DNA of 64,000 nucleotides from contig NZ_CP180191.1 of NCBI RefSeq assembly GCF_047549485.1, positions 2,294,001-2,358,000 of the forward strand. The letters run 5' to 3'. This stretch comes from Piscinibacterium candidicorallinum. Its GTDB lineage: Bacteria > Pseudomonadota > Gammaproteobacteria > Burkholderiales > Burkholderiaceae_C. A program made the translations under genes and the position numbers. This document shows, one piece after another, positions 19,500-28,764 of this stretch (the stretch's first letter is position 1; every line of letters begins with the position of its first letter). Below the pieces are notes generated by a model. It was not told the DNA's origin. It saw only the letters and a program-made list of their open reading frames with translations, and searched no databases.

Positions 19500-19649
19500 G
19501 ATGTGATGGGCCTTCGGGGTGGGGCTGGCGGGCGGATCACCCGGCTCATGTGGATCAGCCAGTGTGGCGCGCGCCTGTTGCAGGCAGATGATTCCCTGGC
19601 ACATCCAGCCGTGCCCGGCGCCATCCGCAAAACCCGAGAGTTTAGCCGT

Positions 19650-20699
19650 TCAGCCCACCCACTGCGACAGGCGGGTTCCGAGGTCGGCCTCGGCACGCAC
19701 CCGACGGGCCACGCGCCGCGCGTGTTCGCTGAGCATGGGCAGCACGTCCAGATAGCGCTGCCACAGGCTGGGAGCGTCCGTGGTGGCCTGAGGCCAGCCC
19801 GGGCCGTTCCAGGCCTGATGCACCTGCTGCATAACGGCTGCGGCGTCACGATGCAGGCCGGCACACCACCAGTCGAGCAGCGCCGCCAGCTTTGGGCGGT
19901 GCGCGCCATCATCCTGGGCATAGATGTTCCAGATGAAGGGCACAGCGCTCAGAATGGCCTGAACCACGCTGTCCTCACCGCGCACGAATGCGAAGTCCAG
20001 CTCGGCCAGACGGCCATCGAACTGCGCCTGATCCATCAGCGGTTCATGAAAAACCGTCACAACGCCGGTGCACGCTGCATTCAGACCGTGCCCGGCGGCC
20101 GGAACCCATAGCTCAATGGCCTGGCTGCCCTGCCCCGCCTGCGCGATCCATGCCGCCCAGGGGGCGTAGGGGTAGCAGAAGAGCAAGGCGCGCAGGGGTG
20201 CGCCCGCCGGGCGCGGCGCTCGAGCGGCTGAAGCGTCAGGCAGCACAGTGACCCCGGCGCTGCCCGCCCGAAAGCCGGGAATCCAGAAGTGCTTGGACAG
20301 GCCATCGGCCTGTGGAGAAGGCAGGCCGTGGCTGCCGGCTACCCAGTCCTCGCAGGAGAAGTATTCGAGGTTCAGCCAGCGCGGCGCGGATTCGCCGGCG
20401 GCCCGTTGCGCCGCCATCCGGGCGCGGTAGGCGGCTGGCAGGTCACAGCCAAAGGCTCCGATCACACAGGCCGCGAAGGCGGTGCTCTCCCGCTCGGCGG
20501 CGTGCCAAGGAAGCACGTCCAGACCGGTCAAACCCGGCGGCACCAGCGGCGCGATCACCTCCGGCGCATCGATGAAGATCCGCACCGACCAACCAAAGCC
20601 GCCGGCCATGCGGCGCGCCAGGCGCAGGCACACGCCCGCATCACCGAGGTTGTCGATGACGCGGCAGAAGATATCCAGGGTGTGCCGGGTGGCGCTCAA
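19650..20699 (-). CDS. earP: elongation factor P arginine rhamnosyltransferase EarP
   Basis: Transfers rhamnose from dTDP-rhamnose to Arg32 of EF-P. The 349-residue product has the family N-terminus LDIFCRVIDNLGDAGVCLRL with its two key aspartates, the LNLEYFSCEDWV block with GLPSP, and a late FVRGEDSVVQA region. The first codon consistent with the family is TTG at 20699, only 3 bp after the DUF4136 stop; no ATG or GTG is available nearby, so translation probably depends on coupling to the upstream gene. efp follows on the same strand. Confidence 0.93.
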   Translation of the reverse strand: MSATRHTLDIFCRVIDNLGDAGVCLRLARRMAGGFGWSVRIFIDAPEVIAPLVPPGLTGLDVLPWHAAERESTAFAACVIGAFGCDLPAAYRARMAAQRAAGESAPRWLNLEYFSCEDWVAGSHGLPSPQADGLSKHFWIPGFRAGSAGVTVLPDASAARAPRPAGAPLRALLFCYPYAPWAAWIAQAGQGSQAIELWVPAAGHGLNAACTGVVTVFHEPLMDQAQFDGRLAELDFAFVRGEDSVVQAILSAVPFIWNIYAQDDGAHRPKLAALLDWWCAGLHRDAAAVMQQVHQAWNGPGWPQATTDAPSLWQRYLDVLPMLSEHARRVARRVRAEADLGTRLSQWVG

Positions 20700-20702
20700 C
20701 GC

Positions 20703-21377
20703 TCAGCGCTTGGGTTCGGACTGGGCGGGCGCAGCGGCAAGCGGCTGTTCCAGCGGGATCTCCACCACGCGGGTCTTGCCGGACTCACCGGGGAAACCTT
20801 CGAAGGCCGCGGTGATCATGGCCGGCATCACGGCCGAGAGCTCGCGGATGCAGCCCTGGCTGACCACCGTGGTCTCGAAAAGGCGCTTGCCGTTGGCGTC
20901 GTCGATATTCAGCTTCAGTGTGCGCACGAACACCTCGACGTTGTATTGCCGCTCCGGAAAGCCCCAGGGCCCCCAGTACGGACCCCAGCCCCAGGGGCGG
21001 TAATAGCCGCCGTAGAAGAACGGGTCCACCGGCTCGCGCACCTTCACCTCACGCGAGCCGACTTGGGTGGAAAAGCTCACGCGCAGGCCGCCGCCGGACT
21101 CCACCCGCTTGTCGATGCCGTAGCGGGCGAGCTGGTCGGCGATCAGGGTCTGGTAGTTCTGAAGCTCGATGCTGGCGCCATCCATGCCGGGGGGCACGGT
21201 GAAGCTGAAACTGGTGCTCGGTAGCTTGGCCGGCCAGTTGTGGAAGGCCGTCACATCGCTGCGTACCTTGGGCGGCGCGCTGGCGCAGGCCGCCAGGCCA
21301 AACACGACGAGTGCGGCCGCACCCAGGCGAAAGAAGCGCCGCAGGCTGCCGGCGCGCTGGCGAAAGGGCGAAAACAT
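20703..21377 (-). CDS. DUF4136 family lipoprotein
   Basis: A 224-residue lipoprotein: basic start, hydrophobic ALVVFGL, lipobox LAAC, then a DUF4136 domain (DVTAFHNWP through MPAMITAAFEGFPG). An aromatic-rich segment (residues about 130-150, many Tyr/Trp/Gly/Pro) is a family feature. Function is unknown. The start MFSPFRQR at 21377 is preferred because GGAG sits 7 bases upstream. It is first in the DUF4136-earP-efp run and divergent from pepN. Confidence 0.85.
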   Translation of the reverse strand: MFSPFRQRAGSLRRFFRLGAAALVVFGLAACASAPPKVRSDVTAFHNWPAKLPSTSFSFTVPPGMDGASIELQNYQTLIADQLARYGIDKRVESGGGLRVSFSTQVGSREVKVREPVDPFFYGGYYRPWGWGPYWGPWGFPERQYNVEVFVRTLKLNIDDANGKRLFETTVVSQGCIRELSAVMPAMITAAFEGFPGESGKTRVVEIPLEQPLAAAPAQSEPKR

Positions 21378-21667
21378 GATGCTCGGCTCCATGTGCAAGA
21401 CGGTACTGCGCTGTCGGTCGCGGGTGAACGCCGGTCGCCGGGGATCGGCACTGGCGGTGCATCGGCTGCATCGCAGACGATTGGGGATCACTTCCGATCC
21501 GACACTGCAGGCGAATGCGGGTTCCCACGCCGGATGCACCCGCGGGCCAGACCTACAATCCCCACCTTCCCTGACCCACGCCCGGCTGGCGCGGGTGCGG
21601 GCCCGACCCAGCGACTACGAGTTGCAGTGTAGGACGGGCTCGACCGTGCAAGCTTTCAAGGATCTTC

Positions 21668-24391
21668 ATGCGAACCGATACGCCCGTCACCATCTACCGC
21701 AAGGACTACACCCCGCCCGCCTTCCTGGTGGACACCGTAGACATGGGCTTTGATCTCGACGCCAGAAAGACCCTGGTGGCCACGCAGTTCACGGTCCGCC
21801 GCAACCCGGCGGCTCGAACTACGGCCCTGGTGCTGCACGGGCGCGAATGCCCGCTGGTGTGGATCGAGGTCAATGGCAAGCGCCTGAAGGAAGGCCGTGA
21901 CTTCAAGATCGAGGGCGAAGACCTGACGATCGCCGAGATGCCCGACACCGCCACTGTGCGTGTCGTGACCAAGCTGGCGCCGGCCAAGAACAGCAGCCTG
22001 ATGGGCCTGTACGAAAGCCGTGGCAACTTCTTCACCCAGTGTGAGGCCGAGGGCTTTCGCCGCATCACCTGGTTCCCGGACCGCCCGGACGTGATGGCCA
22101 AATACACCGTGATGCTGCGCGCAGACCGCAAGGCACACCCGGTGCTGCTGTCCAACGGCAACCTGATCGAGTCCGGCAAGCTGCCTGGCGGCCGTCACTA
22201 CGCCAAGTGGGAAGACCCCTTCCCCAAGCCCAGCTACCTGTTCGCACTCGTGGCCGGCAAGCTGGCCGTACTGGAAGACAGCATCAAGACCGCGTCGGGC
22301 AAGAAGAAGCTGCTGCAGGTCTATGTGGAAAAGCAGGATCTCAAGCGCGCCCAGTGGGCCATGGACAGTCTGAAGGCCTCGATCCGCTGGGATGAGCAGC
22401 GCTTCGGCCTGGAACTCGATCTCGAGCGCTTCATGATCGTCGCCGTGAGCGACTTCAACATGGGCGCCATGGAGAACAAGGGCCTGAACATCTTCAACAC
22501 CAGCGCCGTGCTGGCCCACAAAGATACGCAAACCGACGACGACTTTGCCCGGGTGGAGGCCGTGGTCGGCCACGAATACTTCCACAACTGGACCGGCAAC
22601 CGCGTCACCTGCCGCGACTGGTTCCAGCTCACGCTCAAGGAAGGCCTGACCGTCTTCCGTGATCAGGAGTTCTCCGCCGACATGGCCGCGCAGGCGGTTC
22701 TGGCGGCCAAGGGTGACGCCCGCGCCGCAGCCAGCGCGCGTGCCGTGCTGCGCATCGGCAACGTAATGGACCTGCGTGCCAGCCAGTTCGTGGAAGACGC
22801 CGGCCCCATGGCCCACCCGATCCGCCCGGACAGCTTCCAGGACATCGCCAACTTCTACACCGCCACGGTGTATGAGAAGGGCAGCGAAGTCATCCGCATG
22901 CAGCACACCCTGCTGGGCGAAGAGAAGTTCCTCAAGGGCATGGACCTGTATTTCGCGCGCCATGACGGCCAGGCAGTGACCTGCGACGACTTCACCGCCG
23001 CCATGCAGGATGCCAGCGGGGTGGACCTGACGCAGTTCCGCCGCTGGTACTCCCAGGCCGGAACGCCGGTGGTCGAGGCGGGTGGCGAATACGACGCCGC
23101 GGCCCACACCTACACCCTCACGCTCAAGCAGCACTGCGCCAAGGTGGGCGTGGAGACCCTGCCGGGCGCACCCGAGAAGCTGCCCTTCCACATTCCGTTT
23201 GCCGTCGGCCTGATCGGCCCGGACGGACACGACATGCCGCTGCAACTCTCAGGCAGCACCACGGCCGACACGCACACCCACGCCACCACGCTGGTACTGG
23301 ACTTCCGCGAGGCCGAGCAGCGCTTCACCTTTGTGAACGTGCCGCATGCCCCGCTGCCCAGCCTGCTGCGCGGTTTCTCCGCACCGGTCACCCTCAGCTG
23401 GGACGCTTCGGACGAGCAGCTCGCCTTCCAGGTGGCGCACGACAGCGACGCCTTCAACCGCGCCGAGGCCATGCAACGCCTGGGCATGCGCCGCCTGCTC
23501 AAGCTCACGCAACGTGCCGCCGCCGGCCAGCCCCTGGAGGCAGATGCAGTTCTGCCCGAGCTGTTCGCCAAGATCCTGGCCGATGACAGTCTGGACGCCG
23601 CCTTCAAGACCGAACTGCTGATGCTGCCGCCCGAAGTCATGATCGGTGAGCAGATGGACGAGCTCGATGCCACGGCCATCCGCGCCGCGCGCGTGTTCCT
23701 GATCAAGCACATTGCCTCGGCCCTGAAGAAGGACTTGGCGCGTACCTACCGCCAGCTCGCCGGCGGCAAAGCCCGGGCCTACTCGCCCGACCCCGTCAGC
23801 GCCGGCCGCCGCGCGCTGACCAACATGGTGCTGGCCTACTGGCTGGACAGCGGAGATGCCGATGCCGTGAAGGCCGCGCTCGCCCAGTACAAGCAGGCCG
23901 ACAACATGACGGCGCGCCTGGGTGCGCTGGCTGCGCTCGTGAACATCGTGCCCGATGCGGCCGAGAAGCCGCTCGCGGACTTCTACAAGCGCTACGAGGA
24001 CAACGCGCTGGTGATCGACAAGTGGTTCCGCCTGCAGGCCAGCGCCCGCAGCACGCGAAGCAGGGATGTGCTCAAGCTGGCCCGCCACAAGGCCTTCACG
24101 CTCAAGAACCCCAACCGCATGCGCGCCCTGGTCTTCGGCTTTGCCATGAGCAACCCGGCCGGCTTCCACGCCGCCGACGGCAGCGGCTACGCGTTCTGGG
24201 CCGACACCATCGAGAAGCTCGACCGCATCAACCCCGAGATCGCCGCCCGCATGGCCCGCCTCATGGACCGCTGGCGCAAGCTCGCACCGGCGCTGCGCGT
24301 TCAGGCCGAAGCCGCGCTCAAGCGAGTGGCCCAACTCAAGGGCCTGTCCAAGCCCACGGCCGAGGTGATCGGCAAATCTCTTTCCATCTGA
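21668..24391 (+). CDS. pepN: aminopeptidase N (M1 family)
   Basis: Cytoplasmic zinc metallopeptidase that removes N-terminal residues from peptides. The 907-residue product has the exopeptidase motif GAMEN (266-270), the zinc site HEYFH (302-306) and the third ligand Glu in TLKEGLTVF (about 325), and the C-terminal DUF3458 helical domain. Length fits PepN of E. coli type (870). AAGGA lies 6 bases before the ATG. fbp follows after 10 bp, suggesting a shared transcript. Confidence 0.97.
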   Translation: MRTDTPVTIYRKDYTPPAFLVDTVDMGFDLDARKTLVATQFTVRRNPAARTTALVLHGRECPLVWIEVNGKRLKEGRDFKIEGEDLTIAEMPDTATVRVVTKLAPAKNSSLMGLYESRGNFFTQCEAEGFRRITWFPDRPDVMAKYTVMLRADRKAHPVLLSNGNLIESGKLPGGRHYAKWEDPFPKPSYLFALVAGKLAVLEDSIKTASGKKKLLQVYVEKQDLKRAQWAMDSLKASIRWDEQRFGLELDLERFMIVAVSDFNMGAMENKGLNIFNTSAVLAHKDTQTDDDFARVEAVVGHEYFHNWTGNRVTCRDWFQLTLKEGLTVFRDQEFSADMAAQAVLAAKGDARAAASARAVLRIGNVMDLRASQFVEDAGPMAHPIRPDSFQDIANFYTATVYEKGSEVIRMQHTLLGEEKFLKGMDLYFARHDGQAVTCDDFTAAMQDASGVDLTQFRRWYSQAGTPVVEAGGEYDAAAHTYTLTLKQHCAKVGVETLPGAPEKLPFHIPFAVGLIGPDGHDMPLQLSGSTTADTHTHATTLVLDFREAEQRFTFVNVPHAPLPSLLRGFSAPVTLSWDASDEQLAFQVAHDSDAFNRAEAMQRLGMRRLLKLTQRAAAGQPLEADAVLPELFAKILADDSLDAAFKTELLMLPPEVMIGEQMDELDATAIRAARVFLIKHIASALKKDLARTYRQLAGGKARAYSPDPVSAGRRALTNMVLAYWLDSGDADAVKAALAQYKQADNMTARLGALAALVNIVPDAAEKPLADFYKRYEDNALVIDKWFRLQASARSTRSRDVLKLARHKAFTLKNPNRMRALVFGFAMSNPAGFHAADGSGYAFWADTIEKLDRINPEIAARMARLMDRWRKLAPALRVQAEAALKRVAQLKGLSKPTAEVIGKSLSI

Positions 24392-24401
24392 GGCACCCTC
24401 G

Positions 24402-25439
24402 ATGCAAAAGCGAACCACCCTCACCCAGCACCTGATCGAAGAACAGCGCGCCAACGGCACCATTCCGGCGGAGCTGCGCCTGCTCATCGAGGTGGTGGCC
24501 CGCGCCTGCAAACGAATTGCGGTATCGGTCGGCAAGGGCGCCCTGGGCGACATCCTGGGCGAAGCCGGCAGCGACAACGTCCAGGGCGAGGCGCAGAAGA
24601 AGCTCGACGTCATCGCCAATGAGCTGCTGACCGAAGCCAACGAATGGGGTGGCCACCTGGCCGCGATGGCCTCCGAGGAGATGGAAACCATCCACAAGAT
24701 CCCCAACCGCTACCCCAAGGGGGAATACCTGCTGCTGTTCGATCCGCTGGACGGCTCCTCCAACATCGACGTGAACGTCTCCATCGGCACCATCTTCTCG
24801 GTGCTCAAGGCGCCAGCCGACACCACCAACCTGCGCCCGGTGGAAGAAGACGACTTCCTGCAGCCGGGCACGGCACAGGTGGCGGCCGGCTACGCGATCT
24901 ACGGCCCGCAGACGCAGCTCGTCATCACGGTGGGCAACGGCGTGGACATCTTCACACTGGACCGCGAGCTCGGCTCCTGGGTGCGGACGCAGAGCGACGT
25001 GAAGATTCCGGAAGACACCAAGGAATTCGCGATCAACATGAGCAACCGCCGGCACTGGGCCGCGCCGGTCAAGCGCTATGTGGAGGAGTGCGAGGCCGGC
25101 AAGACCGGGCCGCGCGGCAAGGACTTCAACATGCGCTGGATCGCCAGCATGGTGGCCGATGTGCACCGCATCCTGAACCGCGGCGGCATCTTCATGTACC
25201 CCTGGGACGCCCGCGAGCCTGAAAAGCCGGGCAAGCTGCGCCTGATGTATGAGGCCAACCCGATGGGCTTCATCGTCGAGCAGGCCGGCGGCGCCGCCAC
25301 CAACGGCCACGAGCGCATCCTCTCCCTGCAGCCGCGCAAGCTGCATGAGCGCGTGAGCGTGGTGCTGGGCAGCAAGAACGAGGTGCTGCGGGTGACGCAG
25401 TACCACCAGGATGCGACCGAGACGCCCGCCGCGGCCTGA
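24402..25439 (+). CDS. fbp: class I fructose-1,6-bisphosphatase
   Basis: Hydrolyses fructose 1,6-bisphosphate to fructose 6-phosphate in gluconeogenesis. The 345-residue product has the metal-binding motif DPLDGSSNID (114-123), an EEME cluster before it (ASEEMETIH), and RYVEECEAG / LRLMYEANPMGFIVEQAGG typical of the sugar-phosphate site. It lies 10 bp after pepN and is followed by two palindromes. Confidence 0.96.
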   Translation: MQKRTTLTQHLIEEQRANGTIPAELRLLIEVVARACKRIAVSVGKGALGDILGEAGSDNVQGEAQKKLDVIANELLTEANEWGGHLAAMASEEMETIHKIPNRYPKGEYLLLFDPLDGSSNIDVNVSIGTIFSVLKAPADTTNLRPVEEDDFLQPGTAQVAAGYAIYGPQTQLVITVGNGVDIFTLDRELGSWVRTQSDVKIPEDTKEFAINMSNRRHWAAPVKRYVEECEAGKTGPRGKDFNMRWIASMVADVHRILNRGGIFMYPWDAREPEKPGKLRLMYEANPMGFIVEQAGGAATNGHERILSLQPRKLHERVSVVLGSKNEVLRVTQYHQDATETPAAA

Positions 25440-25518
25440 GGCAAGCCGGCGCCGGGCTTGAGAGCACGCCCGCCGTGGGCCAGCAGCCGGCAGCGCACTG
25501 AGTGCCGCCGGCCCAGCG

Positions 25519-25582
25519 ATTTTCAAGCGAATGAAGAAAATACCGCTCATAGCGAGCGGTATTTCTTTATCTGCTTGAAAAT
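25519..25582. repeat. nested palindrome, likely bidirectional terminator or structured element
   Basis: Outer arms ATTTTCAAGC (25519-25528) and GCTTGAAAAT (25573-25582) match perfectly. Inside, AAATACCGCTC (25538-25548) and GAGCGGTATTT (25554-25564) form an 11-bp perfect stem with a 5-base loop. It lies between fbp and the convergent DUF3617 gene. The inner stem with TTTCTTT could terminate in both directions; the outer arms are more than a terminator needs. Confidence 0.65.
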
Positions 25583-25584
25583 AG

Positions 25585-25639
25585 AATCGGTCGCATTCCG
25601 CGTGTGGCAAGCGGATCCCGGCCGATTTGGCGATTTTTT
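25585..25639 (+). terminator. second hairpin with T-run after fbp
   Basis: AATCGG (25585-25590) pairs with CCGATT (25622-25627), with nested CCGC/GCGG, and a run of six T follows (25634-25639). It directly follows the nested palindrome. A stretch inside it, TCCGCTTGCC on the minus strand, resembles the head of the REP-like repeats but is not counted as a copy. Confidence 0.4.
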
Positions 25640-25688
25640 CGATTCCTGACATGCACCGCCGGGCACACTGCCCGGCGATGCCCAGACG

Positions 25689-26267
25689 CTACTTGCGCAG
25701 GGTCTCGTCGATCGGCTTGAGGCCCTTGCAGTCCGTGCCCAGGTAGCGGGACTCCGACTCCATCACCATGTTGACCGGCTTGCCCGCGCGCTGGCCGCTC
25801 ATGTTCATCTCGGTGCGCGAGCTGTCGCCGCTGAAGGTGGTGCGGCCCTTGCCGCGCATGGTGCCGTCGGGCCGGGTGCAGACGAACTCAAAGTCCACGG
25901 CATTGCCGCTGCGGACGAACTTCTCGTTCTTGCATTGATTGTCCGGGTCAGGCAGCGGCTCCTGGCGAGCGGCCATGGCGGCGCTCACGCAGAAGCGCGC
26001 GGTGCCGGGGCTGCCCAGCTGCACGCCCTGCTTGCCCATCATCTGCTCCATCTGCTTGCGCTGCTCGGGTGTCATCCTGGCCATCGCCTCCTGCATGCGC
26101 TTCTGGGCATCGCCCATCTTGGCGCTCAGATCCTCGCCATTGAGCGTCTGCTTGATGACACGTGTCTCCCAGAGCCCTGCCTTCATCTGGGCCTGCGCCG
26201 GTGTCGCCGCAAGGCATGTCGTTGCAAGCGCGGCCCACGCCAATGCGCGCACCATTGCTGGATTCAT
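25689..26267 (-). CDS. DUF3617 family exported protein
   Basis: A 192-residue protein with a Sec signal peptide (hydrophobic LAWAALATTCLA, cut near AQA before QMKAGLWE). The mature part begins with GLWE, typical of DUF3617, and has a Met/Gln-rich helical insert (MQEAMARMTPEQRKQMEQMM) and several cysteines probably paired in the periplasm. Function unknown. The ATG at 26267 is preceded by GGAGAAGG. Convergent with fbp. Confidence 0.85.
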   Translation of the reverse strand: MNPAMVRALAWAALATTCLAATPAQAQMKAGLWETRVIKQTLNGEDLSAKMGDAQKRMQEAMARMTPEQRKQMEQMMGKQGVQLGSPGTARFCVSAAMAARQEPLPDPDNQCKNEKFVRSGNAVDFEFVCTRPDGTMRGKGRTTFSGDSSRTEMNMSGQRAGKPVNMVMESESRYLGTDCKGLKPIDETLRK

Positions 26268-26513
26268 GGCCTTCTCCCCGTATCTGTGCTGTGTCAGCGA
26301 TCTGAGTCTGTCGACTGGGTGCTTGCCGTGCGTGCGAGCGTCCAGTGCAGTGCGGCAAGCCGGGCACACTGTAGATCGCGGGCGCGCCGCTGGCGATCCC
26401 CTGCGTAAGCCGCCGCGGACTTGCTGGCCGCTGCGGGCCGCCGGGGCGCGCAGCTTGGGCCGGAATCCGGCCGGACTGCGGTTGATATCGGCCCCGCGCC
26501 GGGTGGCAGCCGC

Positions 26514-28613
26514 CTACCCGATCCGGATTCGGCCGGCGGCGAGCTCGTCGCGCAGCTCGGCGTCCGTGAGCGTGCGCGAGGTGCCAGCCTGAGGATTGCC
26601 GATCACGAAGCGCTTGCGCATGGGGCTGACCCAGGTCACCCGCCAGGCGCTCCAGCCGCCATTGCCATCAGCCAGCTGGACCTGCGCGTCCAGCACGAAA
26701 GGCTCCAGCTGGGCAGCAAGCGCCGCAGGCGAGTCAGCCGGCGGCGGCTCGGGCGCGGGTTCTGGCTCGGCGGCACGAGCAGGTCCATCGGCACCTGTGC
26801 CTTGCATGGCCACGAAATGCACGCGCGCGAGTTCGACCATGAAGTCGCTGCGCCCATCATCAGTCCAGCCGGCACGGTCGAAACCCGCGTTCAGCCCCTT
26901 GAGCAAACCGTGCAACTCGGCCCGCAACGCCTTGCCGAATACCGCGCTGCCCGGCGGGCGCAGACTCCAGATCAGGGTATCCAGGGTGCGCGCGGCCTCA
27001 TTCCAGCGGCTGTCGTCAGCCGGGCGCTTCATGTCGGCCGCTGCGAGCACCTTGACCCACTGTGTGTCGATCATGCTGCGCACGAAGGCCGGCACCGTCT
27101 TGTCGGCAGTCACTTTCTCGATGTGTGCGCGCGCGACGGCCAGTGCTACCCGCTTGCGCTCCGCACGGTCCTGCTTGGCCACACGCGCGGCAGCGTCGGT
27201 CACGCTGCTCAGCGCGTCAGCGCCGGACGCAGCGGGCGCCGGTGTGGCAGATACAACCTCACCGCGGGCGGCGCGCCCGACTCGCTCGACCAGGCTGAGC
27301 GTGATCTGGCCGAATTGAGCCGCGTCCATGGAGCGGTTGGCGCTCAGGGTGCTGAGATGGGTCAGCGCGCCACGCACGGGGTCCGCAGGCGCCACAAAGA
27401 AGCTGCGATTTCTGAGGGCATAGACCAGCAGCGGCTGCTTGATGGCCTGAATGCCGGCCTGCACGGCGGGCAGCAGGCGCTTGTCCTTGATCAGCAGCTC
27501 GAGATTGTTCGAGAGCAACTGCAGCACGTCCGAGTCGTCTTCAGAAAGCGCGGCCGCACCGGTGCTCTTGCAGAGCAGCTCCCAGAGGGTACCGGGGCCG
27601 GCCCGACTGGTGACTTCAGGCGCAGGCGCCTCGGCCGCTGCTGCAGCTCGAGACGGCACTGCCGTTGCCGCGGCTGACGCAGGCGCTCCAGCTGGCGCAT
27701 CATCCAGGGCCATCTCAAGCGTGGGAAAGCTCGATGCGCGGCTCTCGCCGGCCGGTGGCAGACCAAAACGCAGGCCGGGCCGGCTGGCACCCTGGGCCTT
27801 CACGGCGCGCTGCAGTTCGGGGTCCGGGGTTGATGTGAGGCTGGCCAGGGTATCGGCTGGCGGCGGGGGGGCCGGGGGCGGCGGCACCGCCACCTCCACG
27901 GGAGCCAGCACGCCCAAACCCACCGAGCCGTAGCCAGGTGCAGGCGCGGCCACCTGCTCCAGCGGATGAACAGACTCCAGATAGGCGTTCAGCTTGGCGT
28001 AGCAGCTCTGCAAATTGGGGATCAGGCTCTCGCCGTAGTGCCTGAGCAGCGTGGGCGAACCACCCAGCGGCGCGGCGCACTCATCCCAGAATCGCGCCAG
28101 GGTGTCCAACATCAGCGAAGGACCGAAGGGGTTCTCGGGCGCGTTGATTTCCACCGTGCCCAGGCTGGCAGAGCGCAGGAACCGCTTGATGCGGTAATTG
28201 ATCATGTCGATCGCTGCGTCATTGACCACGCTCAGTCGCCGCGAGAAGTCCGTCACGGCGAGGCGACGGTCGAGCTCGTCGTCCGCCAGAAGCTCCATCT
28301 GCGCGGCGGTCAGCGGCATGAGCTTGCGTTGGGCGCGGTTGAGCAGCATTTCGCATGCCATGGCCATCCGCGACTGCAGACGGGCGGGGAACTCGGTCTT
28401 GAGCTTTTCCTCGGCCGCCCAGTAGAGCTTGGGCGCATCGGTCGACTGCCGAGCGGCCTGCCGCATGACGTGCATGATGGCGTCTTCGGCCTCGGGCGTG
28501 ACTTCCGGGAGCTTGACGAACTCCATCGCTGCAATCTTGCAGGCGTTGGCGAGCGATTCCCGGATGACGGTGAGCTTGTCGGACACGGATGAGGAGTGGC
28601 TGCCGCGCGACAC
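26514..28613 (-). CDS. DUF1631 family protein
   Basis: A 699-residue protein with the DUF1631 pattern: a helical N-terminal half (MAMACEMLLNRAQRKLMPL, ELLADDELDRRLAV, NPFGPSLMLDTLARFWDECAAP) and a C-terminal beta-rich end (WRVTWVSPMRKRFVIGN, then LTDAELRDELAAGRIRI), joined by a Pro/Ala-rich low-complexity stretch (about residues 225-340). No signal peptide or membrane helix is visible. Role unknown. The annotated start is GTG; other starts (for example ATG at 28526) are possible. Confidence 0.8.
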   Translation of the reverse strand: MSRGSHSSSVSDKLTVIRESLANACKIAAMEFVKLPEVTPEAEDAIMHVMRQAARQSTDAPKLYWAAEEKLKTEFPARLQSRMAMACEMLLNRAQRKLMPLTAAQMELLADDELDRRLAVTDFSRRLSVVNDAAIDMINYRIKRFLRSASLGTVEINAPENPFGPSLMLDTLARFWDECAAPLGGSPTLLRHYGESLIPNLQSCYAKLNAYLESVHPLEQVAAPAPGYGSVGLGVLAPVEVAVPPPPAPPPPADTLASLTSTPDPELQRAVKAQGASRPGLRFGLPPAGESRASSFPTLEMALDDAPAGAPASAAATAVPSRAAAAAEAPAPEVTSRAGPGTLWELLCKSTGAAALSEDDSDVLQLLSNNLELLIKDKRLLPAVQAGIQAIKQPLLVYALRNRSFFVAPADPVRGALTHLSTLSANRSMDAAQFGQITLSLVERVGRAARGEVVSATPAPAASGADALSSVTDAAARVAKQDRAERKRVALAVARAHIEKVTADKTVPAFVRSMIDTQWVKVLAAADMKRPADDSRWNEAARTLDTLIWSLRPPGSAVFGKALRAELHGLLKGLNAGFDRAGWTDDGRSDFMVELARVHFVAMQGTGADGPARAAEPEPAPEPPPADSPAALAAQLEPFVLDAQVQLADGNGGWSAWRVTWVSPMRKRFVIGNPQAGTSRTLTDAELRDELAAGRIRIG

Positions 28614-28764
28614 CCTCGATCCGGGGTCGCGCGAGCTTGCGTTTGTTTACGTTTTGACCAAGCCGAATGATGCCCCAGAACGGCGCTCTGGCGCCGCCCG
28701 GGCTACCGAGGGAACTCCCGCCCGTTGGGGAGAGCCGCCTCAGCCCGGTGGCGGGGCGTGGGGG

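Noticed and set aside
25596..25618. Possible eighth copy of the REP-like repeat (TCCGCTTGCC on the minus strand)
   Set aside because: Only the head resembles the family; the rest is explained by the local hairpin after fbp.
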